This document shows, piece after piece, positions 7,448-13,048 of a stretch of 14,604 nucleotides of DNA. The notes under the pieces are model-generated. The model had not been told where the DNA came from. It saw nothing but the letters and a program-made list of their open reading frames with translations, and ran no database searches. The DNA is from an uncultured Collinsella sp. (GTDB lineage Bacteria; Actinomycetota; Coriobacteriia; Coriobacteriales; Coriobacteriaceae): assembly GCA_902464495.1 (NCBI GenBank), contig CABQJK010000044.1, forward strand, positions 1-14,604, read 5' to 3'. The position numbers and the translations under genes are program-made. Positions within the stretch are counted from its first letter, which is position 1; each line of letters starts with the position of its first letter.

Positions 7448-8504
7448 CGCTTTCCTTGACCGTCAGCGAGACCAGACGGAATGCGATGGTGAGCACCGCC
7501 ACGCCAATCACTCCCGAAAGAATATACATCGCAGCCTGGCCGGCAAAGCCAAGGCCCTGCTCCTCGGAATAGGCCTGCAGATAATCGCCCGTGGGCAGGG
7601 CATCGGCAAAGGTCGGGGTATCGAGGCCGACCGAAGCCTGCAGGCTGTCATCGCCAGCCTCCTGAACGGCGGTCGCGGCGCCCTCGGCGTCCCACTCACC
7701 CCAAGCGTCACCGGTGGCGAGCAAGCCGAGCGGCGTAGCCACGACAAGCACGGCGACCAGGATGAGCGTGGGGACCAGCGAGGTCTTCTTGGCGGCAGCG
7801 CCCTCGGCAGCAAACTGGCCATCGACGGCCTCGGGCCCGACGATAACGCTCGGCGCCGTCTTCTTAATGAAACCGTAGATGGCGGCCGTCGCCACGCCCT
7901 CGATCACGCCGGCAACCAGCATATGCGGGATCAACATGGCAGGAATAGCCACGGACAGCGGGAAGGGGCAGTACAGCGGAGCGCCCGAAGCATTCGTAAA
8001 GAGCATGGGCTGAATACCAAACTCGATCGCCGCGCACAGGGCCGCCAGGCACAGGCCGACCCAGCCGCTTACGATGGCCGAAACCGAGGTGCCCCAGTTC
8101 TTGTCGCGCAAACGGCTGTTGAGCGCACGGAACACGATAGCAGCGGCAAACGGCAGCACGAAGGCCATGTTAAAGCAGTTGGCGCCAAAGGACAGGATAC
8201 CGCCGTCGCCAAACAGCAGCGCCTGCAACGCCAGCGCGACCGAAACCGCGATGGCCGCGGCCTCCGGGCCTAGCAGCAGCGCGATGAGCGCGCCGCCGAC
8301 GGCGTGGCCTGTGGTGCCGCCAGGCAGCGGCACGTTGAACATCATGAGCAAAAAGGAGAACGCAGCGCAAATACCCAGAAAGGCCATATGCTCGCGATCG
8401 AGCGTGGCGCGCACTTTCTTGATGCAGTGAACCCATACGGGCACCATCGCCACCGCCATGACGGCATCGGTCTGCGGGGACAGATAGTTATCGGGAATAT
8501 GCAT
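7419..8504 (-). CDS. cbiM: Nickel/cobalt ECF transporter S component with fused N-like domain (CbiM/NikMN)
   Basis: A 361-residue integral membrane protein that captures Ni2+ or Co2+. It starts exactly MHIPDNYLSP: in this family the free N-terminus and His2, together with a His in a GGTTGH motif (here His67), form the square-planar metal site. That chemistry fixes the start at 8504, although the frame is open to a TTG at 8516. Multiple membrane helices cover residues 12-225. After a linker comes a second module with two further helices, around residues 245-265 and 325-350, separated by an acidic, probably extracytoplasmic segment. This is the NikN/PDGLE-type part that other species often encode as a separate protein. 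GAGAGG lies 4 nt before the ATG. It is first in the operon, downstream of a NikR-type operator, which favours nickel over cobalt. Confidence 0.92.
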   Translation of the reverse strand: MHIPDNYLSPQTDAVMAVAMVPVWVHCIKKVRATLDREHMAFLGICAAFSFLLMMFNVPLPGGTTGHAVGGALIALLLGPEAAAIAVSVALALQALLFGDGGILSFGANCFNMAFVLPFAAAIVFRALNSRLRDKNWGTSVSAIVSGWVGLCLAALCAAIEFGIQPMLFTNASGAPLYCPFPLSVAIPAMLIPHMLVAGVIEGVATAAIYGFIKKTAPSVIVGPEAVDGQFAAEGAAAKKTSLVPTLILVAVLVVATPLGLLATGDAWGEWDAEGAATAVQEAGDDSLQASVGLDTPTFADALPTGDYLQAYSEEQGLGFAGQAAMYILSGVIGVAVLTIAFRLVSLTVKESGAHGNSRAA

Positions 8505-8528
8505 GAGCCCTCTCAATCAGAACGTTGC

Positions 8529-8556
8529 GTGTTACGTTTCCAACAATCCGTAACAC
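8529..8556 (-). promoter_or_regulatory. NikR-type operator upstream of the nickel transporter operon
   Basis: The perfect inverted repeat GTGTTAC-N14-GTAACAC occupies 8529-8535 and 8550-8556; the arms extend to GTGTTACG and CGTAACAC (8 bp each). From memory, the binding pattern described for NikR in deltaproteobacteria such as Desulfovibrio and Geobacter, upstream of nikMN genes, is GTGTTAC with a 13-14 nt spacer and GTAACAC. It differs from the Escherichia coli form. The site lies 25 bp before the first gene of the operon and just past the predicted transcription start, where a bound repressor would block transcription. No nikR gene lies in the window, so identity of the regulator is inferred from the motif and the transporter type. 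Confidence 0.72.
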
Positions 8557-8565
8557 CGACTCAGC

Positions 8566-8594
8566 ATACTAACAAAAAGGCGCACCGCCCACAA
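8566..8594 (-). promoter_or_regulatory. Candidate promoter of the nickel transporter operon
   Basis: On the minus strand -35 TTGTGG (8594-8589), a 17-nt spacer and -10 TAGTAT (8571-8566) form a reasonable sigma-70-type promoter. The transcription start would fall near 8559, directly next to the inverted repeat at 8529-8556. The geometry of promoter then operator fits simple repression. Confidence 0.5.
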
Positions 8595-8648
8595 CGCAGC
8601 ACGTCCTTGCAATACGTACGTTATTAACCCAGGTCCACGCACCGCCCA
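8581..8648. repeat. 11-bp direct repeat and small palindrome in the nickel-operon upstream region
   Basis: CGCACCGCCCA occurs at 8581-8591 and again at 8638-8648, offset by 57 bp; the first copy overlaps the candidate -35. Between them lies ACGTACGT (8614-8621), an 8-bp palindrome flanked by near-symmetric AT (AAT and TATT). Further right, TTCCGG (8674-8679) and CCGGAA (8684-8689) form a short tetraloop hairpin. No open frame with coding character covers 8517-8830. These may be extra regulator sites or traces of a duplicated promoter segment. Confidence 0.4.
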
Positions 8649-8725
8649 ATAAAGGGCCCATGCACTCCCAACTTTCCGGTCACCCGGAAGAAGGTGCGGT
8701 CCGCTCGCAACAAGGTTAACGCAGG

Positions 8726-8816
8726 AACCCGCCCCCGAGAGGGGTTTTCTAAGGCAACATCCCGCAGCCGCGAAGCGGCGAGGACGTTGCCGTGAAAACC
8801 CCGCAGGGGGCGGGTT
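8726..8816 (-). repeat. Long nested hairpin element downstream of pheT (complete copy of a dispersed repeat)
   Basis: A 91-bp imperfect palindrome with four paired blocks: AACCCGCCCCC (8726-8736) with 8806-8816 (11 bp), GGGGTTTTC (8741-8749) with 8794-8802 (9 bp), GGCAAC (8753-8758) with 8786-8791 (6 bp), and GCCGC (8767-8771) with GCGGC (8775-8779) around a gaa loop. Small internal loops separate the blocks. It starts 14 bases past the pheT stop. On the transcribed strand each half also has a small CCCC...GGGG hairpin, the first followed by TTTTC, so it may end transcription or protect the mRNA 3' end. A related copy lies at 1-64 behind the Ca2+ ATPase gene. Confidence 0.75.
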
Positions 8817-8830
8817 TCGAACGGCAAAGA

Positions 8831-11284
8831 TTACGAGCGAACCTCGCCGTTTACGCCCTTGCACACCTTGGTGACGATCTTCTGGTGCGCCTTCTCGACC
8901 TCTTCGCTGGTAAGCGTGTGGTCGTCCGAGCGATACGTGAGCGCAAAGGCCATGGACTTCTTGCCCGCACCGATGCGGACCGGATCGCGGTAGACATCGA
9001 ACAGGCGCACGCCCTCGAGCAGCTTGCCGCCGGCACTCGTAATACGACGCTCAAGATCCTCGCAGGTCACAGTGTTGTCGACCACGATAGCAAGGTCGTG
9101 CTCAACAGCCGGGTACTGCGAGAACTCGCGATAGTTCTCCTGGTTGCGGGCGCCCTTGACCAGCTTGTCCAAGTCGAGCTCAAAGGCAACGACGACCTCA
9201 TCGATGCCCATCGCCTCGCGCGCCTCGGGGTGAATCTCGCCGACCCAGCCCAGCACGGTTCCGCCGGACAGAACCTCGGCCGCACGACCCGGCTGCAAGA
9301 AAGCGTAGCCCTTGCCCTCGACGGGACGGAAGCGAACCTTCTCGATGCGCAGCTGGGCGAGCAGCTCCTCGACAATGCCCTTGCCAAAGAAGAAGCGCAG
9401 CTTGCGGTACTTCATGTTCCAGGACTGCTCGCTCCACTGGCCCGAGAGCACACCCGCCACGGACTTGGTCTCCTTGGGCAGGCTGGCGTTCTCGCGACCG
9501 TGGAACAGGTTGCCGACCTCGTACAGGTGCACGTTGGGCGTACCGTGTGCCTCGTTGTAGGCCACGGACTGCAGCAGGCCCGGCAGCAGCGAGCGGCGCA
9601 TCTCGGTCTGCTCGGCCACCAGCGGGTTCATGAGCACCACGGGGCAGCCGCGGCCTTCGGTGGACATGCCAATCTTCTCCAGGTCGCCCGGGGCGGCAAA
9701 GCCAAAGGTCGTGGTCTCGTTGAGGCCGCAGGCGCGCAGGATCTCGCCGACCTTGCGGGTGAGCTTCTGCTCGCGGGTCAGGCCGCCGATGTGGTTCTTG
9801 GCAGCCGGGATGGTCGCCGTCACACGGCCCATGCCCCATAGGCGCAGGACCTCCTCGATCAGGTCAATCTCGCGCGGCAGGTCGGGACGGAAGCTCGGCG
9901 GGGTAACCATAAAGTCCTCGCCGTCGCGCTCGACGGTGCAGCCCAGACGGGTAAGCGAACGCTCGATAAAGTCGGGCTCGATGTCGGCACCGCAGATGGC
10001 GTGCACGCGGGCCAGGCGCAGCTTAATGCTGTCGATGGTCTTGGGCGCGGGGAAAACATCGACATAGCCGGGAGCAACCTCGCCGCCGGCGATCTCTTCG
10101 ATGAGCGCGCAGGTAACGTTGGCGACATCCACGCAGCCGGTCTCGTCAACCTGGCGCTCAAAGCGAATGGAGGCGTCGGAGATCAGCGACAGGTCACGGC
10201 TGGTGTGCGAGGTGCGGCCGGCGTTGAAGCAGGCGCTCTCGACCATCACGTCGACGGTATCGTCCTCGATCTCGGAATCCATGCCACCCATAACGCCGGC
10301 CAGCGCCACGGGGCGCTCGCCGTCGGTGATAAGGCCCATGCCGGCGTCGAGCACGCGCTCCTCGCCGTCGAGCGTCGTGAACTTCTCATCCTGCTGGGCG
10401 GCGCGAACCACCACGCGACGCCTGCCCTCGCGCTCGGCAAAGGTGTCCAGATCAAAAGCGTGCAACGGCTGACCGGTGAGCATCATCACGTAGTTGGTGA
10501 TGTCGACGATATTGTTGTGCGGGCGCACGCCCAGGGCGTTGAGACGCTTGACCATCCAATCGGGCGAGGGGCCGACCTTCACGTTGCGCACGATGCGGGC
10601 GACATAGCGGTCGCACAGGCCCTCGTCGGCGATCTCGACCGAAAGCTCGTCGTCGGTCGCGCGGCCGGTCTCGGCCTTGATGGCGGGCAGCTCAACGTGG
10701 AAATCGCGGTCGAAGATGGCGCCGGTCTCGCGGGCCATGCCGATCATGGACAGGCAGTCGGGACGGTTGGGCGTGATCTCGCAGTCGAGCACGGTATCAC
10801 TCGAGCCCACGTACTCGGCAAACGGCATACCGCAGGGCGTGTCCTCGGGCAGGATCATGATGCCGGAGTGGTCGCCGCCCAGGCCGAGCTCGCGCGCGGA
10901 GCAGTTCATGCCCATGGACACGACGCCGCGAAGCTTGCTCTTCTTGATCTTGACGTCGCCGGGCAGGACAGCGCCGATCATGGCCGTGACGATGTGGTCG
11001 CCGGCCTCGAAGTTCTGCGCGCCGCAGACGATCTGCAGCGGAGCGGGATTGCCGTCAGCGTCGAGGTTCTTGTCACCCACGTCGACCGAGCACACATACA
11101 TATGGTCGCTATCGGGGTGCGGGGTCTTGGTGAGCACCTTGGCAGTCACCACGTGGTCGAAGGATTCTCCCACGGTGTCAATCGCCTCGACCTCGGTACC
11201 GGTACGGATATATTCGTCCGAAAGAGTCTTGGGATCCTCCGGAATATCGATCATGGTCTTGAGCCAGTCGTAAGAAACACGCAT
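8831..11284 (-). CDS. pheT: Phenylalanyl-tRNA synthetase beta subunit
   Basis: An 817-residue subunit of the cytoplasmic (alpha-beta)2 enzyme that charges tRNA-Phe. In order it shows the MRVSYDWLK start, an EMAP-like OB-fold tRNA-binding domain (about 40-150, with SKLRGVVSMGMNCSAREL at 116-133), a B3/B4 editing region that hydrolyses mischarged Tyr-tRNA, B5 DNA-binding-like folds, a catalytically inactive synthetase-like core, and a C-terminal ferredoxin-like anticodon-binding domain (about the last 100 residues, from YREFSQYP). The length is standard for bacteria. The ATG at 11284 has AAGGAGAG 4 nt upstream. The SD's AAAG can pair with CTTTC in a small hairpin (CTTTCA 11294-11299 with TGAAAG 11303-11308), which might damp translation. 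It follows pheS after an unusually long, structured 184-bp gap and probably shares its T-box-controlled transcript. Confidence 0.97.
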   Translation of the reverse strand: MRVSYDWLKTMIDIPEDPKTLSDEYIRTGTEVEAIDTVGESFDHVVTAKVLTKTPHPDSDHMYVCSVDVGDKNLDADGNPAPLQIVCGAQNFEAGDHIVTAMIGAVLPGDVKIKKSKLRGVVSMGMNCSARELGLGGDHSGIMILPEDTPCGMPFAEYVGSSDTVLDCEITPNRPDCLSMIGMARETGAIFDRDFHVELPAIKAETGRATDDELSVEIADEGLCDRYVARIVRNVKVGPSPDWMVKRLNALGVRPHNNIVDITNYVMMLTGQPLHAFDLDTFAEREGRRRVVVRAAQQDEKFTTLDGEERVLDAGMGLITDGERPVALAGVMGGMDSEIEDDTVDVMVESACFNAGRTSHTSRDLSLISDASIRFERQVDETGCVDVANVTCALIEEIAGGEVAPGYVDVFPAPKTIDSIKLRLARVHAICGADIEPDFIERSLTRLGCTVERDGEDFMVTPPSFRPDLPREIDLIEEVLRLWGMGRVTATIPAAKNHIGGLTREQKLTRKVGEILRACGLNETTTFGFAAPGDLEKIGMSTEGRGCPVVLMNPLVAEQTEMRRSLLPGLLQSVAYNEAHGTPNVHLYEVGNLFHGRENASLPKETKSVAGVLSGQWSEQSWNMKYRKLRFFFGKGIVEELLAQLRIEKVRFRPVEGKGYAFLQPGRAAEVLSGGTVLGWVGEIHPEAREAMGIDEVVVAFELDLDKLVKGARNQENYREFSQYPAVEHDLAIVVDNTVTCEDLERRITSAGGKLLEGVRLFDVYRDPVRIGAGKKSMAFALTYRSDDHTLTSEEVEKAHQKIVTKVCKGVNGEVRS

Positions 11285-11367
11285 CTAGCTCTCCTTTCAT
11301 ACTGAAAGCCTGCGAAGAGATGCAGGTGGAAACTTCAACTTTGTGAACATTCCTTACAAAGCGAGGG

Positions 11368-11460
11368 TTGTCCAAGTGCGGCAGATCGGCCCGAAAGAGG
11401 AGCGCCGCGTACTTTGGTACGCAAGCGACGAATGAGCGCCGAGGTGCCGTGCTTGGGCAA
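11368..11460 (-). repeat. Large nested palindrome between pheS and pheT
   Basis: Outer arms 11368-11383 and 11445-11460 are complementary at 13 of 16 positions (TTGtCCAAGtgCGGCA in plus-strand reading, lower case marking differences). Inside, TCGGC (11386-11390) pairs with GCCGA (11438-11442), and at the apex GCGTAC (11407-11412) pairs with GTACGC (11417-11422) around TTTG. It lies 8 bp after the pheS stop and about 80 bp before the pheT start, in the middle of the operon. There is no U-tract after it on the transcribed strand. It could be an mRNA-processing or stability site, or a mobile repeat. Its sequence is unrelated to the 8726-8816 element, but its placement at a 3' end is the same. 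CCTGC...GCAGG at 11309-11326 is a further short hairpin in the same gap. Confidence 0.65.
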
Positions 11461-11468
11461 GCCGCAGC

Positions 11469-12545
11469 CTAGAACTGATTTAAGAAGCGCATATCGCCCG
11501 TCATGAGCGTTCTGAGGTCGGGCAGGTCGTAGCGCAGGGCCGCGACGCGCTCGGCACCAATTCCAAAGGCGAAGCCGGTGTACTTCTCGGGGTCGATGCC
11601 GCAGTTGATCAGGACGTTGGGGTCGACCATGCCGCAGCCCAAGATCTCGATCCAGCCGCTATGCTTGCAGAAGTTGCAGCCCTTGCCACCGCACACGTGG
11701 CAGCTCACGTCCACCTCGCAGCTGGGCTCGGTGAAGGGGAAGAAGTGCGGGCGGTAACGCGTCTTGCGATCCTCGCCAAACATGCACTTAACAAAGTAGT
11801 CGAGCGTGCCCTTCAGGTCGCCAAAGGTGATGCCCTCGTCGACGACCAGGCCCTCGATCTGGTTGAACTGCGGCAGGTGGCAGGCATCGGCCGTGTCGGG
11901 ACGATAGACGGTGCCCGGGCAGATCATGTAGATGGGCGGCTTCTGCGACTCCATAGTGTGGATCTGCACGCCCGAAGTCTGGGTGCGCAGCAGCACGTCG
12001 GACTCGCCGTGGGCGTGAGCCTCGGGGTGCGCGACGCTGCCGGGGTTGTTGTCGACCACGTAGAAGGTATCGCGGGCCGAGCGGCTCGGGTGATCCATGG
12101 GAGCGTTGAGCGCGGTGAAGTTGTAGTAGGAGGTGTCGACCATGGGGCCGGACTCGACGGTGTAGCCGATGCCGCAGAAGATGTCCTCGGCCTCCTCGAT
12201 GATTTGCTTGATCAGGTGCTGGTGGCCGATCTGCGGACGGATGCCCGGCAGCGTGATGTCGACGGCGTCGTGCTCCAGTGCGCGCTTGAGGGCGGCGGCC
12301 TTCATCTCGATGTTGCGCTCGTCGAGCATGCCCTCAATCAGCTGGCGCATCTCGTTGGCTCGTTTGCCCATCACGGGACGATCCTCGGGGGCGAGCTTGC
12401 CCATCATGCGCATCAGGCCGGTGATGCGGCCCTTGCGGCCGAGCAGCTCAACGCGCGCAGCCTCGAGCTTGGCTGCGTCGTCGGCGCCTGCGACGAGCTC
12501 CTTGGCCTCTTCCTCGAGTTTGACCAGATCATCAATCAGACTCAT
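11469..12545 (-). CDS. pheS: Phenylalanyl-tRNA synthetase alpha subunit
   Basis: A 358-residue catalytic subunit that activates phenylalanine with ATP and transfers it to tRNA-Phe. It has the N-terminal coiled-coil arm (about 1-85), class II motif 1 around GHQHLIKQI (107-115), motif 2 YRPDTADACHLPQFNQIEG (214-232, Arg215), and motif 3 GFAFGIGAERVAAL (324-337, Arg333). A four-Cys cluster, C282-x2-C285-x4-C290-x2-C293, just before GWIEILGCGMVDP, is a putative zinc-ribbon seen in many bacterial PheS proteins. The open frame extends left to 12656, but that part lies inside the leader terminator. The start is ATG 12545, with AAGGGAAG 2 nt before it and the expected MSLIDDL N-terminus. It is first in the pheST operon, controlled by the T-box leader upstream. 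Confidence 0.97.
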   Translation of the reverse strand: MSLIDDLVKLEEEAKELVAGADDAAKLEAARVELLGRKGRITGLMRMMGKLAPEDRPVMGKRANEMRQLIEGMLDERNIEMKAAALKRALEHDAVDITLPGIRPQIGHQHLIKQIIEEAEDIFCGIGYTVESGPMVDTSYYNFTALNAPMDHPSRSARDTFYVVDNNPGSVAHPEAHAHGESDVLLRTQTSGVQIHTMESQKPPIYMICPGTVYRPDTADACHLPQFNQIEGLVVDEGITFGDLKGTLDYFVKCMFGEDRKTRYRPHFFPFTEPSCEVDVSCHVCGGKGCNFCKHSGWIEILGCGMVDPNVLINCGIDPEKYTGFAFGIGAERVAALRYDLPDLRTLMTGDMRFLNQF

Positions 12546-12630
12546 GTCTTCCCTTTCGTCTCTCGCGCATCCACTTGCCGCGGCGGCTGGAGCCACCCGG
12601 AGCTGCGGATGTGCGGCCCGGTTCGGTAAC

Positions 12631-12670
12631 AAAAAACCGCCCTCGGGCATGTGCATTGCCCAAGGACGGT
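12631..12670 (-). terminator. Conditional terminator of the pheST T-box
   Basis: Arms ACCGTCCTTGGGCA and TGCCCGAGGGCGGT (minus-strand reading) form 14 pairs including two G-U, with a 7-nt loop and a run of six U. Its 5' arm shares CCG and CCTTG with the antiterminator, so the two folds exclude each other. Confidence 0.92.
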
Positions 12671-12910
12671 TGAATTCCGCGGTACCACCTTGTTTGACCC
12701 GGCGGATGTCTGGCCCGCCGCGCCCACTCTATGCCCCTTGTCGCGAGGCTCACGGCTTCCCTACTGGGGCTTCGCCGCCGCTGGCCGCGTGCCCGTTGAG
12801 GTCGCTGCTCGGGAGTGAACGCTTGGCCCTTGTCACCGCAGGAAGGCTCGCAGCCCATGACCTTCCCTCTCTTGCCGGCGACGCGGCGGGCAAAACCCTC
12901 TCCGTCTACG
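12631..12910 (-). ncRNA. T-box leader (tRNA-Phe-sensing riboswitch) of pheST
   Basis: The canonical T-box sequence AAGGTGGTACCGCGG is on the minus strand at 12691-12677. The antiterminator pairs CAAGG and CGG before and after it with CCG and CCTTG. The same 3' bases form the competing terminator: a 14-bp stem (12636-12649 with 12657-12670, two G-U pairs, 7-nt loop) followed by six T. Upstream, Stem I has the AGAGAGG bulge region and the apical GGCTGCGAG loop segment. A base stem GGAG/CTCC closes a specifier loop whose 3' side reads CAAGCG-TTC-A; TTC (12819-12817) is the Phe codon. Uncharged tRNA-Phe would stabilise the antiterminator and turn on pheS and pheT. The 85 bases from the terminator to the pheS ATG hold only the ribosome binding site. 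Confidence 0.94.
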
Positions 12911-12916
12911 CATTGG

Positions 12917-12945
12917 GCTATAGGATAACACATTCTGCGTGTGCA
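12917..12945 (-). promoter_or_regulatory. Candidate promoter of pheST
   Basis: On the minus strand -35 TGCACA (12945-12940), a 17-nt spacer and -10 TATAGC (12922-12917) match consensus at four of six positions each. Transcription would start near 12910, exactly where the T-box Stem I sequence begins, which is the main support. An overlapping TATCCT (12927-12922) is an alternative -10 but has no good -35. Confidence 0.4.
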
Positions 12946-13048
12946 TCGCCGCGTTCCGTTTTGTTCGCACTGGGTACAAGGCAGGTAGCTGTGCAAACTG
13001 GCCGCGCCGCCGCGTGCGACGGGCGACCTGCGAGATCAAGGATATGGT

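Noticed and set aside
8517..8725. A cobalamin riboswitch upstream of the Ni/Co importer
   Set aside because: I looked for a B12-box-like sequence and conserved core and found none; the visible control element is the inverted repeat at 8529-8556.
10001..11305. A 434-codon open frame opposite pheT (also 8792-9841)
   Set aside because: The composition mirrors pheT codons, there is no domain, and pheT is complete on the other strand.
12546..12656. A longer pheS starting at 12656
   Set aside because: The extra codons lie in the leader terminator and its loop. The ATG at 12545 has a good ribosome binding site and the conserved N-terminus.
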